Assembly: GCF_029351045.1 (NCBI RefSeq)
Contig: NZ_JARKIN010000001.1
Coordinates: 2,070,001 to 2,134,000 of the forward strand
DNA: 64,000 nt
From: Streptomyces sp. WMMB303
Lineage (GTDB): Bacteria; Actinomycetota; Actinomycetes; Streptomycetales; Streptomycetaceae
Reading direction: 5' to 3'
The position numbers were made by a program, and so were the translations under genes. Shown piece by piece: positions 18,989 through 29,798 of this stretch; the first letter of the stretch is position 1, and each line of letters begins with the position of its first letter. Below the pieces are notes generated by a model that ran no database searches, had not been told where the DNA came from, and saw nothing but the letters and a program-made list of their open reading frames with translations.

Positions 18989-19831
18989 TCAGGAGGCGTT
19001 CCGCGGCCGCCGCTTCTCGAAGACTCCGGTCGTGTCCCTGCGGTCGGTCGGCCGGCCGACCGGGTCGGAGCCGGCCAGGTCCGTTCCGGTCAGGTCGGCG
19101 GCCGAGAGTCCGGATTCCTGCCCGGACGGTGCGAGTTCCGGCTGAGTCGGCCGCGCGGGCTTCTCCTGCTGCTCCTGATCGACCGAGTGGGCGTCCGGCG
19201 CGGACGGTTCGGCGCGGCGGCCGGCCACGGCCTCCCCGGCGGGGGCGCTGTCGGCAGCGGCGGCCTCGGGCGGGGGGCCGGCGGGGCCCGGCGTCCAGTG
19301 ACGCAGCGCACCGGACTCGATGTCGATCCGGTCCCGCAGTGCGCCCAACCCCTCGGCGTCGAACCGGCGCGCCCGGTCCTGGGCGGCGAACCGCAGCGAG
19401 TCCGCGGACTCCTTGATGTGCCGCATGCGTTCACGCGCCTCCGGCAGCCGGGCGGCGATGCGGGAGTGGTCGGGCTCGCGCTCCATCAGCACGCGCAGTT
19501 CCCGGTCCAGGTGGCGCGCGTGCTCGTGCAGACTGTCGAGGAGTTGGACGGCTTCGCCGAGGCCCGGGTCCTGCTGCGCGTCGGCCTCCAGGGCCGCTCG
19601 CGTGCTGTCGATCGAGGAGCGCAACTCCAGGCGGATGCGGGCTGCTTGGCCGACCGGACCGGGCTGGGCCGAGCGGGCCTTGAGCAGGGTCTCCTCCGTC
19701 GTGCGCCGCACCTGCGCCCCGGTGCGCTCCACCCCGCGCTTGACGGCTCGTACGACACGCAGCGTGATGATCGTGCCGAAGATGAAAACGGCGAGCACGA
19801 ACATCAGGCCGATGACGACTCCCACGTCCAC
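18989..19831 (-). CDS. Membrane-anchored protein with coiled-coil-like domain
   Basis: A 280-residue protein not assigned to a named family. The N-terminus is one membrane helix (residues 3-26, VIGLMFVLAVFIFGTIITL). A charged helical segment of about 130 residues follows (repeated Leu/Arg/Glu heptad-like pattern, LLDSLHEHARHLDRELRVL), then an acidic Pro/Ala/Gln-rich tail. The GTG at 19831 is preceded by AAGGAG at eight bases, which fixes the start. It lies between degV and leuS on the same strand. The topology suggests a cytoplasmic coiled-coil tethered to the membrane; the function is unknown. Confidence 0.75.
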   Translation of the reverse strand: MDVGVVIGLMFVLAVFIFGTIITLRVVRAVKRGVERTGAQVRRTTEETLLKARSAQPGPVGQAARIRLELRSSIDSTRAALEADAQQDPGLGEAVQLLDSLHEHARHLDRELRVLMEREPDHSRIAARLPEARERMRHIKESADSLRFAAQDRARRFDAEGLGALRDRIDIESGALRHWTPGPAGPPPEAAAADSAPAGEAVAGRRAEPSAPDAHSVDQEQQEKPARPTQPELAPSGQESGLSAADLTGTDLAGSDPVGRPTDRRDTTGVFEKRRPRNAS

Positions 19832-19999
19832 AGGTCGCTCCTTAGTCGTCCGTCGCCCCTTCTCCGTTCAGCGTAAACGGGTGGGGGCGGATCCGGGTTC
19901 CGCGGAACCCGGATCCGCCCCCATGACGTCCCGTAGGGGTCGTGCATCCCCCGTGACCGGCCGCCGCGCCGAGAGCCGGGCGACCGGCCCGGTCGGCCG

Positions 20000-22873
20000 C
20001 TACGCCGGGACGATGTTGACCAGCTTGGGCGCCCGGACGATCACCTTGCGGACCTCGGCCCCGCCCAGCGCCTTCACGATCACCGGCTCGGCCAGCGCCA
20101 GTGCCTCCAGCTCGGACTCGGAGACGGACGGCGCCACCTCCAGCCGGGCCTTGACCTTGCCCTTGACCTGCACCACGCAGGTCACGGTCTCGTCCACCAG
20201 GTACGCCGGGTCGGGCACGGGGAAGCCCTCGTGGACGACGGACCCCTCGTGGCCCAGCCGACGCCACATCTCCTCGGCGATGTGCGGAGCCAGCGGGGCG
20301 ACCAGCAGCACCATGGTCTCGGCGACGTCGCGCGGGACCTCGGGCAGCTTCGTGACGTGGTTGTTCAGCTCGGTGAGCTTGGCGATCGCGGTGTTGAACC
20401 GCAGTGCGGCCATGTCCTGGCCGATGCCGTCGATCGCCTTGTGCAGGGCCCGCAGGGTGGCCTCGTCCGGTGCGGAGTCGACCACGGTCGGCTCACCCGT
20501 CGTCTCGTCCACCGCGTTGCGCCACAGCCGCTGCAGCAGCCGGAACTGGCCGACGACCGCGCGGGTGTCCCAGGGCCGGGAGACGTCCAGCGGACCCATC
20601 GCCATCTCGTACAGCCGCAGGGTGTCGGCGCCGTACTCGCCGCAGATCTCGTCCGGGGTGACGGCGTTCTTCAGGGACTTGCCCATCTTGCCCAGCAGCC
20701 GGCTGACCTTCTCGCCCTGGTAGTAGTACGCGCCGTCGCGCTCCTCCACCTCCGCCGCGGGGACGGCGATGCCGCGCGCGTCCCGGTAGACGAACGCCTG
20801 GATCATGCCCTGGTTGTACAGCTTGTGGAACGGTTCGACGGAGGAGATGTGGCCCAGGTCGTGCAGCACCTTCGACCAGAAGCGGGCATAGAGCAGGTGC
20901 AGCACGGCGTGCTCGGCACCGCCCACATACAGGTCGACGCCGCCCTTGGGCTGTCCCTCCCGCGGGCCCATCCAGTAGTTCTCGATCTGCGGGTCGACCA
21001 GCTTCTCGTCGTTCCGCGGGTCCAGGTAGCGCAGTTCGTACCAGCAGGATCCGGCCCAGTTGGGCATGGTGTTGGTCTCCCGCCGGAAGCGGCGCGGCCC
21101 CTTGCCGTCACCCAGATCCAGGGTGACGTGGGTCCACTCCTCGTTCCGGGACAGCGGGGTCTCCGGGGAGGTGTCGGCGTCGTCCGGGTCGAAGGTGCGC
21201 GGGGAGTAGTCCTCGACCTCCGGCAGCTCCAGCGGCAGCATGGACTCGGGCAGCCCGTGGGCGATGCCGTCCTCGTCGTAGACGATCGGGAAGGGCTCGC
21301 CCCAGTAGCGCTGCCTGCTGAACAGCCAGTCGCGCAGCCGGTAGTTGACCGTGCCCTCGCCCAGACCGTGCTGCTCCAGCCACCGGCGCATCCGCTCCTT
21401 GGCCTCGCCCACGCCCAGCCCGTCCAGGCTGATGCCCTCGGCACGGGAGTTGACGAGCGCCGCCTCGTAGGAGCTGAACGCCTCCTGCCAGTCGGCCGGG
21501 TCCGTTCCGCGGCCGTCGGTGGGTTCGACGACGCAGCGCATCGGCAGCTCGAAGGCGCGGGCGAACTCGAAGTCGCGCTGGTCGTGGGCGGGGACGGCCA
21601 TGATGGCGCCGGTGCCGTATCCCATCAGCACGTAGTCGGCGATGAAGACCGGGACGGGCTCCCGGGTGACCGGGTGGGCGGCGTAGGCGCCGGTGAAGAC
21701 GCCGGTCTTGTCCTTGGCCTCCGCCTGGCGCTCGACGTCGGACTTGGCCTCCGCCTGCGCCCGGTAGGCGGCCACGGCCTCGGCAGGCGTCGTGTGTCCG
21801 CCCGTCCACGCCTGGTGGGTGCCCTCGGGCCAGGCCTCCGGGACGACCGTCCCGACCAGCGGGTGCTCGGGGGCCAGCACCAGGTAGGTGGCGCCGAACA
21901 GAGTGTCCTGGCGGGTGGTGAAGACGTCGACGGCCGCGCCCCCGAGGGGGAAGCCGATCCGGGCGCCCTCGCTGCGGCCGATCCAGTTGCGCTGCTGCAG
22001 CTTGATCGCCTCGGGCCAGTCCAGGTCCTCCAGGTCCTCCAGCAGGCGGTCGGCGTAGGCGGTGATCCGCATGTTCCACTGCCGCAGCTCGGCCTTGAAG
22101 ACGGGGAAGTTGCCGCGCTCGGAGCGGCCGTCGGCGGTGACCTCCTCGTTGGCCAGCACGGTGCCCAGGCCGGGGCTCCAGTTGACGGGTGCGTCGGAGG
22201 CGTAGGCCAGCCGGTACTCCCCCAGCAGGTCGGCACGCTCCCGCTCGCCCAGCTCCTGCCAGGCGCCCCAGCCCTCGGGGGTCTCCCGGGTGCCGGAGGC
22301 GAACTGCTCGACCAGATCCTCGATGGGCCGGGCCGTGCGCGCCTCGGCGTCATACCAGGAGTTGAAGATCTGCAGGAAGATCCACTGGGTCCAGCGGTAG
22401 TACGAGGGATCGATCGTCGCGAACGACCTGCGCTTGTCGTGCCCCAGGCCCAGGCGGCGCAGCTGCGCCGTCATCTGGACGATGTTGGCCTCGGTCGAGG
22501 TGCGCGGATGGGTGCCCGTCTGGACGGCGTACTGCTCGGCGGGCAGTCCGAAGGCGTCGAAGCCCAGCGTGTGCAGCACATTGTGCCCGGTCATCCGCGC
22601 GTAGCGGGCATAGACATCCGTCGCGATGTAGCCGAGGGGGTGACCGACGTGCAGCCCCGCACCCGAGGGGTACGGGAACATGTCCATGATGAACTTTTTG
22701 GGCTTGGCGGCCTGCTCGGCGTCACCGCCCAGCGGGCCGTCGCCGGGGTTGGGCGCCTCGTAGGTGCCGTGCTTCTCCCAGAAATCCTGCCAGCGTGCCT
22801 CGATGTCGGCGGCCAGGGCCGCCGTGTAGCGATGGGGGGCCGCGCTCTCGGCGGCGGTGGTCGTCTCGCTCAT
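20000..22873 (-). CDS. leuS: Leucyl-tRNA synthetase
   Basis: This enzyme charges tRNA-Leu. The 957-residue class I synthetase has the HIGH-type motif HVGHPLGY (residues 75-82), a large CP1 editing insertion (about 250-450; [14 protein letters not shown] and related editing-site segments), and the KMSKS-type loop as KMGKSLKN, followed by the anticodon-binding helices and C-terminal domain. I chose the ATG at 22873 (MSETTTAAE), preceded by GAGGAC; the in-frame extension to 22936 runs through the intrinsic terminator. Expression is probably controlled by leucine attenuation, because a Leu-rich leader peptide and a terminator precede it. Confidence 0.98.
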   Translation of the reverse strand: MSETTTAAESAAPHRYTAALAADIEARWQDFWEKHGTYEAPNPGDGPLGGDAEQAAKPKKFIMDMFPYPSGAGLHVGHPLGYIATDVYARYARMTGHNVLHTLGFDAFGLPAEQYAVQTGTHPRTSTEANIVQMTAQLRRLGLGHDKRRSFATIDPSYYRWTQWIFLQIFNSWYDAEARTARPIEDLVEQFASGTRETPEGWGAWQELGERERADLLGEYRLAYASDAPVNWSPGLGTVLANEEVTADGRSERGNFPVFKAELRQWNMRITAYADRLLEDLEDLDWPEAIKLQQRNWIGRSEGARIGFPLGGAAVDVFTTRQDTLFGATYLVLAPEHPLVGTVVPEAWPEGTHQAWTGGHTTPAEAVAAYRAQAEAKSDVERQAEAKDKTGVFTGAYAAHPVTREPVPVFIADYVLMGYGTGAIMAVPAHDQRDFEFARAFELPMRCVVEPTDGRGTDPADWQEAFSSYEAALVNSRAEGISLDGLGVGEAKERMRRWLEQHGLGEGTVNYRLRDWLFSRQRYWGEPFPIVYDEDGIAHGLPESMLPLELPEVEDYSPRTFDPDDADTSPETPLSRNEEWTHVTLDLGDGKGPRRFRRETNTMPNWAGSCWYELRYLDPRNDEKLVDPQIENYWMGPREGQPKGGVDLYVGGAEHAVLHLLYARFWSKVLHDLGHISSVEPFHKLYNQGMIQAFVYRDARGIAVPAAEVEERDGAYYYQGEKVSRLLGKMGKSLKNAVTPDEICGEYGADTLRLYEMAMGPLDVSRPWDTRAVVGQFRLLQRLWRNAVDETTGEPTVVDSAPDEATLRALHKAIDGIGQDMAALRFNTAIAKLTELNNHVTKLPEVPRDVAETMVLLVAPLAPHIAEEMWRRLGHEGSVVHEGFPVPDPAYLVDETVTCVVQVKGKVKARLEVAPSVSESELEALALAEPVIVKALGGAEVRKVIVRAPKLVNIVPA

Positions 22874-22920
22874 CGTCCTCAAAGCTCCATCGGTCGTCTC
22901 TGCCCAGCGCTCCTGAAACG

Positions 22921-22944
22921 AAAAAACCCCTCGCACAGGAGGGG
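22921..22944 (-). terminator. Attenuator terminator of leuS
   Basis: On the minus strand CCCCTC-CTGTGC-GAGGGG is followed directly by six T residues, a textbook intrinsic terminator placed 48 bases before the leuS start. A short upstream stretch, CCCCTTCC (about 22975-22968), could pair with the GAGGGG arm and prevent it forming. GAGCCGCGC in the leader ORF (22999-22991) is complementary to GCGCGGCTC just before the terminator (22953-22945). The 381-bp gap upstream of leuS is otherwise empty. Confidence 0.85.
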
Positions 22945-22987
22945 GAGCCGCGCCGATGCCGGTCCGCGGAAGGGGACCGGCGATGAT

Positions 22988-23026
22988 TCAGCGCGGCTCG
23001 CTAAGCAGAAGGCGTACGGCACGCAT
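22988..23026 (-). CDS. leuS leader peptide (three consecutive Leu codons)
   Basis: A 12-residue ORF, MRAVRLLLSEPR, starting at the ATG at 23026, with CTT CTG CTT as codons 6-8. It ends 44 bases before the terminator hairpin. When charged tRNA-Leu is scarce, a ribosome stalling on the Leu codons would change folding of the downstream RNA and let transcription continue into leuS. Classical attenuators upstream of leuS in some Streptomyces were predicted in a published comparative study of actinobacterial RNA elements, as I recall it. No clear Shine-Dalgarno is seen, so the leader may be translated as a leaderless mRNA. Confidence 0.75.
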   Translation of the reverse strand: MRAVRLLLSEPR

Positions 23027-23254
23027 AGCGCTCAGGGTACCGCACGCGGTGGGGCCCCGGCCGGAGACCGTCGGCGGCCGGCCGCGCGGAGCCCGGAGCG
23101 CCCGCCCCGGCCGGGGCGGGCGCAGTACCTGGAGGCGGGAGACCACACCGCCCGCGGGAGAGCGGGTGATGCGGAGGTGCACCGCACGCATCGCCATACG
23201 AAAAGGTGGGATGCGCCTACGGAAACCGCGGGCACATCCCACCTCTTGCTTCTG

Positions 23255-23327
<73 letters not shown>

Positions 23328-23477
23328 AGATCCCTGGTCCGCCGGGGCTTCCCCTCGACGGCTTCGCCAGCTTACACGGGGTACACCGCCTTCTGCCAAA
23401 TCGCTTCCCGCGACACCGGGCGGTGGGCGACTCCGCCATGCCGGGCCCCGGCCCCCGCGGTCGGTACTGTCGGCCCC

Positions 23478-24955
<1,478 letters not shown>

Positions 24956-24977
<22 letters not shown>

Positions 24978-25189
24978 AAGCGCTTCAGTGTGCAGTGCGC
25001 CTCCAGCAGGCGGCCGTAGATCGGCTCGCCGTCCAACTCCCGGTACGTCTCGATCGGGTCGCCCTTTATGATCAGCGCCCGGGCGCAGTCCTCGCACCAG
25101 TACTGGTAGGCACTGTTGACCGGTTCCATGTCACGGACGATCGGGGTGCCGCTGCCGCACCAGTCGCACTTCCTGCTGTGGGCGCCCAT
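24956..25189 (-). CDS. Zinc-ribbon-like small protein
   Basis: A 77-residue protein with two CxxC pairs (C8/C11 in CDWCGSG and C32/C35 in WCEDCARA) set to bind one zinc, followed by a charged segment, KGDPIETYRELDGEP. There is no membrane segment. The start is the ATG at 25189. It follows the second zinc-ribbon gene by seven bases, so the two form an operon. The function is unknown; conserved miniproteins of this type occur in streptomycetes. Confidence 0.8.
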
Positions 25190-25196
25190 CGCTCAG

Positions 25197-25406
25197 TCAG
25201 CTCCAGATGTGGCCGCATGCCGTGCACACGTAGGAAACTCCTCCGTTGTCGCCGAGCACTTGGGCGACGTTCGCCGAACCGCAGGCCGGACACTGCAGAT
25301 TGCCCGGAACACCCGGCCGGTGCTCCGCGCGGGGCGGGGACCATGCGGGCAGGGGCCATGCGGGCGCGGGACCGGTGCCGTCCTCACCGAGGACCGTCGC
25401 CGACAT
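25197..25406 (-). CDS. Small zinc-ribbon protein
   Basis: A 69-residue protein ending in a canonical zinc ribbon: C39-x2-C42 (LQCPACGSANV) and C61-x2-C64 (VCTACGHIWS), the last ten residues resembling the C-terminal finger of transcription-type ribbons. The first 35 residues are Pro-rich and may be a mis-called extension; the conserved part could start nearer residue 33. It is the first gene of a two-gene unit with the neighbouring ribbon protein. Confidence 0.72.
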   Translation of the reverse strand: MSATVLGEDGTGPAPAWPLPAWSPPRAEHRPGVPGNLQCPACGSANVAQVLGDNGGVSYVCTACGHIWS

Positions 25407-25491
25407 CGCACTCGCCCCTCCCCTTCCCCCTGGGCTCCCCCTTCCAGCCGCCCTGATTCTGCCACGTTCCGGCGTGCGGGCTAAGGGCCGG

Positions 25492-27156
25492 TCAACCTTC
25501 CCCCGTCCCTCCTCCTACCCGGCGCAGCACTCCGCTCAACGCGCCCGCTCCCGCCGCGGCGAGCGACACGGCGGCCAGGGCCGCGCAGGTGAGCGTGAGC
25601 GCGTGCGCCGAGGCCCCGGGGGTGACCGGGGCGCTCTCGGCGTGCTCCAGGAAGACGGCGCCGAACAGTGCCACCCCGCTCAGCAGGCCGAGCTGCGCGG
25701 TGGTCACCAACAGTCCGCTGGCGTCGGCCGCTTCGCTCTGCCGCACCCGCGCCAGGGCGCCGGAGAGCACCGGGTTGTAGGCCAGGGACATCCCGATTCC
25801 GCTGGCGCTCAGGCAGACGTAGCGCCACGGGCCGCCGTCCCCGCCGCCCGACAGAAGCGCCCCGAGCCACCCGAACGAGACCGCGGCAGTCAGGAAGCCG
25901 GTGGCCGACAACCGGGGGTGCCACGACTGCGGCAGCCGTCGCCAGACCATCCCGACCAGCGCGAAGAGCCCGGCGGTCGGCACCATCGAGACCCCGGCGA
26001 GCAGCGCGCTCTCCCCCAGACCGGTCTGCAGATGCAGCATCACCACGAGGACGAAACCGGCGTTGACCGCCATCATGCAGAAGATGCGCACCACGGCCAG
26101 CGGCACACCGGGTGCCCGCAGCACCAGCGGGGAAACCAGCGGTCGCCCGCCGCGGCGGGAGAGCAGCAGTTCGTACCGTCCGAAGACCGGGACGAGCGCG
26201 GCGCACAGCGCCAGGGACACCCATCCCCACAGCGGCCAGCCCTGCTCCCGGCCGAGCACGACGGGGACGGTGAACAGCAGCAGCACCGCACCGAGCAGGA
26301 CCAGCCCCGGCAGGTCCAGCGCCCGCCGCTCCTCGGTGCCGCCCCTGGTCTCGGTGCGTACCCGCAGCAGCCAGGGCGCCGCGACGAGCAGGGCGGCACC
26401 CACCGGGACGTTGATCAGGAAGACCGGGCGCCAGCCCCAGCCGAACAGGTCGGCACTGACCAGCACCCCGCCCAGCAACTGGCCCGCTGCGGCACCGACG
26501 CCGAGTACGGCGGCGTAGGCGCCCAGCGCACGGCTGCGGGCGGCTCCGGTGAAGGTCCGCTGGATCAGGCTGAGGACCTGCGGCAGCATCACGGCACCGC
26601 CCGTGCCCTGCACCAGCCGGAAGGCGATGAGCCAGCCGGTGCCGGTCGCCAGTCCGCAGGCGAGCGAGGCGCCGGTGAAGAGGGCGAGGCCGCACAGGAA
26701 CATCCTGGCGTGGCCCAGCAGGGCGCCCAGCCGGGCTCCGGTGATCAGCAGCACCGCGTACGCGAGGGTGTAGCCGGCGATCACCAGTTGCAGTCCCGCG
26801 CCCGTGGCGTGCAGATCCGTGCGCAGGTCGGGGGCCGCGACGTTGACGATGAAGGTGTCCAGCAGGGCCATGAACTGGCCGCTGAGCACGATCGCCAGGA
26901 GCCAGCCGGGGCGCGGGCCGCGGCGGGCGGGACCGCTGCCCCAGGCCGAGGTGCTGTCGTGGACGGGGGCGCCGCCGGGAACGGGGCCGTTGTCGGTGGC
27001 GTGGTCTTTACTGAGGCCGCGGGCAACCGATTCCCCGCGCCGCGGTGCGGGTTCTGTCACCGGTGCGGGTTCTGTCGCCCGTGCGGGTTCCGCGGCCGGT
27101 GCGGAGGTCCGCGCGGTCGGCGCCGGGCCGGGCGAGGAGGACGAGGTGGATCTCAT
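25492..27156 (-). CDS. MFS drug exporter, DHA2/EmrB-QacA type
   Basis: A 554-residue proton-coupled exporter with about 14 membrane helices. The family signatures are LDTFIVNVAAPDLRTDL (helix 1, with the acidic residue D of motif D1), GARLGALLGHARMF (motif A, in place of GrlgDrxGrrr), RLVQGTGGAVMLP (motif B) and a motif C-like GVGAAAGQLLGG. A hydrophilic N-terminus of about 80 residues, rich in Ala/Pro/Thr and containing short repeats, is unusual. It is divergently transcribed from an XRE regulator with 93 bp between, a typical resistance-pump plus repressor pair. The substrate is unknown. Confidence 0.9.
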   Translation of the reverse strand: MRSTSSSSPGPAPTARTSAPAAEPARATEPAPVTEPAPRRGESVARGLSKDHATDNGPVPGGAPVHDSTSAWGSGPARRGPRPGWLLAIVLSGQFMALLDTFIVNVAAPDLRTDLHATGAGLQLVIAGYTLAYAVLLITGARLGALLGHARMFLCGLALFTGASLACGLATGTGWLIAFRLVQGTGGAVMLPQVLSLIQRTFTGAARSRALGAYAAVLGVGAAAGQLLGGVLVSADLFGWGWRPVFLINVPVGAALLVAAPWLLRVRTETRGGTEERRALDLPGLVLLGAVLLLFTVPVVLGREQGWPLWGWVSLALCAALVPVFGRYELLLSRRGGRPLVSPLVLRAPGVPLAVVRIFCMMAVNAGFVLVVMLHLQTGLGESALLAGVSMVPTAGLFALVGMVWRRLPQSWHPRLSATGFLTAAVSFGWLGALLSGGGDGGPWRYVCLSASGIGMSLAYNPVLSGALARVRQSEAADASGLLVTTAQLGLLSGVALFGAVFLEHAESAPVTPGASAHALTLTCAALAAVSLAAAGAGALSGVLRRVGGGTGEG

Positions 27157-27208
27157 GCGGGAAGCCTGGCCGGACGGCCGCGGGGCTCACGAGAGCCCGC
27201 CGATGCTG

Positions 27209-27221
27209 GTACTGACAGCAC
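27209..27221. promoter_or_regulatory. Putative operator between MFS and XRE genes
   Basis: GTACTGACAGCAC is an imperfect 13-bp palindrome (GT-CTG-CAG-AC conserved in both arms) in the middle of the 93-bp divergent intergenic region. It is well placed to let the XRE protein control both the exporter and itself. Confidence 0.4.
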
Positions 27222-27249
27222 CTGGCAGCCGGTGCGGGCTGCCGCGACG

Positions 27250-28269
27250 ATGGGGGATGTGACAGTCATCGCCGAGAGACGAACGGAGCCGCGCGCGGCC
27301 GGCGGTGTCACCGGGCCGGCCCGCCCGGCCGCCCCGCGCCGCAGGTCCGAACTGGCCGCGTTCCTGCGCAGCCGCCGCGCCCGGGTCTCCCCCGCCGATG
27401 TCGGGATGCCCGCGGGACTGCGCCGCCGCACCCCCGGGCTGCGCCGCGAGGAGGTGGCCCAGCTCTCCGGGGTGGGTGTGACCTGGTACACGTGGCTGGA
27501 GCAGGGCCGTCCGATCAACGCCAGTGCGCAGGTCCTGGACGCGGTGGCCCGCACGCTGCGGCTCGACGAGGCCGAGCGCGACCATCTGTACCACTTGGCG
27601 GAGGTTCCGCGTCCGCCGGCTCCGGAGCGGCTCGCCGAAGCCGTCGACCCGGAGGTGCACCGCATCCTGGACGCGATGGACCCGATGCCCGCGGTGGTCT
27701 ACAACGGCCGCTACGACGTGCTCGCCGCCAACGCCGGGTACCGGGCGCTGTTCCCGATGGTGGACCTGGTGGGGCAGCCCGAACGCAATGTGCTGTGGCA
27801 GCAGTTCGTGGCCATGCCGCCGTGCTGCTGCGCGCTGCTCGACCGCGAGGCGGAGCTGTCGCTGATGGTGGCGACGCTGCGCGGCAGCTACGGGCGGCAC
27901 GTCGGCGAGGCCGCCTGGGAGGAGTTCCTGGCGCGGATGTGCGAGGCGAGCGCGGAGTTCTCGACGCTGTGGCGCAGCGGCGATGTGGCGCCGCCGGGGG
28001 CGCGGGTGAAGATGGTGCAGCACGCCTCGGTCGGCCGGCTGCGGCTCAGCTCGACCTCGCTCCAGATCAGCGGCGCGTCCGAGGCCCGGATCGTGGCCTA
28101 TGTGCCGCACGACGACGAGTCGGAGCGGCTCCTCGGGCTGCTGCGGACGACGGACGATCCGATGATCGGCTGCCAGGAGCACGCCGAGCCGCTGTCCCGG
28201 GTCCGGGAGCGGATGCTGCGCACGGGCAGCAGCAGGTGCGACGACGCCGGGGGTGCGAAGGGGCGGTGA
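27250..28269 (+). CDS. XRE-family regulator with MmyB-like ligand domain
   Basis: A 339-residue regulator. The N-terminal helix-turn-helix covers about residues 25-100 (ELAAFLRSRRARVSPADVG, then LRREEVAQLSGVGVTWYTWLEQG). The rest matches the MmyB-like ligand-binding domain common in actinomycete XRE proteins (VVYNGRYDVLAANAGYRALF near 150, later VAYVPHDDESERLLGLL). It is divergent from the MFS exporter and probably senses its substrate. The ATG at 27250 lacks a good ribosome site; a GTG three codons later (27259) with GGGGGA just upstream is an alternative. Confidence 0.87.
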   Translation: MGDVTVIAERRTEPRAAGGVTGPARPAAPRRRSELAAFLRSRRARVSPADVGMPAGLRRRTPGLRREEVAQLSGVGVTWYTWLEQGRPINASAQVLDAVARTLRLDEAERDHLYHLAEVPRPPAPERLAEAVDPEVHRILDAMDPMPAVVYNGRYDVLAANAGYRALFPMVDLVGQPERNVLWQQFVAMPPCCCALLDREAELSLMVATLRGSYGRHVGEAAWEEFLARMCEASAEFSTLWRSGDVAPPGARVKMVQHASVGRLRLSSTSLQISGASEARIVAYVPHDDESERLLGLLRTTDDPMIGCQEHAEPLSRVRERMLRTGSSRCDDAGGAKGR

Positions 28270-28360
28270 TCCGGCGTCCGCCAGGGTCGCCCCCGGCGCG
28301 TGCACCGGGCCGCACGGCAGAGATCCCGCTCTCCGTGCCGGAGGGCGGGATCCTGGACTG

Positions 28361-28433
<73 letters not shown>

Positions 28434-28569
28434 GGGCTCCGGCGCCGGAGCGCCGCGAACGATCTGAAGCTTAGCGGGTGGCCGGGCCGAATGAGAAATC
28501 CGGTGGCGCATCACCGCCCTCCGGGACCCCTGCCGGCCCTCGGCGGCCCCGGCGTCCCGCTCGGCGGCG

Positions 28570-29223
28570 TCAGTCGTCGTCGCCGAGCACCGGCTCGGGC
28601 AGGCTGCCCGCGTTGTGCTCCAGCAGCCGCCAGCCGCGCGGCGTCTCGCCCAGGACGGACCAACTGCAGTTGGACAGCCCGCCCAGCGACTCCCAGGTGT
28701 GCGGCGGCAGCCCGATGAGGCGGCCGATGGTGGTGCGGATGGTGCCGCCGTGGCTGACGACGACGAGCGTGCCGCTGTCCGGGAGCTTGTCGACTCCGCG
28801 CTCCACCACGGGTGCCGCCCGCTCGGCGACCTCGGTCTCCAGCTCGCCGCCGCCCCGGCGCACCGGCTCGCCCCGCTTCCAGGCGGCGTACTGCTCCGCG
28901 TAGCGGGCGACGATCTCCTCGTGCGTGAGCCCCTGCCACTCGCCCGCGTAGGTCTCGCGCAGGCCCTCGTCGTAGAGGACGCCGAGCCCGGTGAGCGCGG
29001 CCAGCTCCGCCGCGGTGGCCGTGGTGCGCTGCAGATCCGAGGAGAGGATGGCGTCCGGGCGCAGCGCTGCGAGCAGCCGTGCCGCCCGGCGGGCCTGGTC
29101 GAGTCCGGCGTCGGTGAGCGGGATGTCCGTCGTCCCCTGGAACCGGCGTTCGAGGTTCCAGGCCGTCTGGCCGTGCCGCCACAGGACGATCCTGCGGTCC
29201 CGCACCGCCCCCGTGCCGTTCAG
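28570..29223 (-). CDS. Histidine phosphatase (phosphoglycerate-mutase family)
   Basis: A 217-residue protein of the histidine phosphatase superfamily. The catalytic RHG is in LWRHGQTAWN (about residue 16). ERRFQGTTDIPLT, SSDLQRTTATA and the second catalytic His in VVVSHGGTIR (about 155) are intact. It is probably a phosphatase acting on a small metabolite and not the glycolytic mutase; the substrate is unclear. No ATG or GTG exists where homologues start. The best start is CTG at 29223, which overlaps the rsfS stop (CTGA) and follows GGAG at seven bases; GTG at 29205 is the fallback. Confidence 0.88.
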   Translation of the reverse strand: MNGTGAVRDRRIVLWRHGQTAWNLERRFQGTTDIPLTDAGLDQARRAARLLAALRPDAILSSDLQRTTATAAELAALTGLGVLYDEGLRETYAGEWQGLTHEEIVARYAEQYAAWKRGEPVRRGGGELETEVAERAAPVVERGVDKLPDSGTLVVVSHGGTIRTTIGRLIGLPPHTWESLGGLSNCSWSVLGETPRGWRLLEHNAGSLPEPVLGDDD

Positions 29224-29672
29224 CGCAGCTCTCCGTCCAGTTCGTCCGCGGACCCGGCACCGGCCCCCGTCGCCTCGGCGTGCTCGGCGCCCTTGCCGCG
29301 GGTCGCCACGGCGTCCTCGGGCAGCTCCAGCTCCGGGCAGTCCTTCCACAGCCGCTCCAGAGCGTAGAAGACCCGCTCCTCGCTGTGCTGGACATGGACG
29401 ACGATGTCGACGTAGTCGAGGAGCACCCAGCGGCCGTCCCGCTCGCCCTCGCGGCGCGCGGGCTTGGCGCCCAGCTCCTTGTTCAGCCGCTCCTCGACCT
29501 CGTCGACGATGCCCTTGACCTGCCGGTCGTTGGGCGCCGAGGCGAGCAGGAAGGCGTCGGTGATGGCGAGCACGTCGCTGACGTCGTAGGCGACGATGTC
29601 GTGCGCGAGCTTGTCGGCCGCCGCCTGGGCGGCGGTGCTGATCAGCTCGAGGGAACGGTTCGTGGCGGTCAC
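29220..29672 (-). CDS. rsfS: Ribosome silencing factor RsfS
   Basis: RsfS (YbeB/DUF143 family) binds ribosomal protein L14 and keeps the subunits apart during starvation. This 150-residue protein has the family core: YDVSDVLAITDAFLLASAPNDRQV (about residues 29-52, broken by the conserved D), then GRWVLLDYVDIVVHVQ and YALERLW. About 35 extra acidic residues extend the C-terminus. The start is the GTG at 29672. It sits between nadD-LCP and the phosphatase, an order shared by most actinobacteria, where nadD-rsfS is the usual pair. Confidence 0.95.
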   Translation of the reverse strand: MTATNRSLELISTAAQAAADKLAHDIVAYDVSDVLAITDAFLLASAPNDRQVKGIVDEVEERLNKELGAKPARREGERDGRWVLLDYVDIVVHVQHSEERVFYALERLWKDCPELELPEDAVATRGKGAEHAEATGAGAGSADELDGELR

Positions 29673-29798
29673 AGGTGAGGCTTTCGGGTCGGGAACATCT
29701 CGTGTTCCAGGGTCTCACGGCTGCGCGAGGGGATTTCGGCCCCGTCACGGAGGGCGGGGACGGCACGCGCGGCCGGCCCCGGCCCCGCGCGGCCGCCG

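Noticed and set aside
22874..23254. T-box riboswitch upstream of leuS
   Set aside because: No T-box core sequence or specifier loop was found; the leader with three Leu codons and a terminator fits a classical attenuator better.
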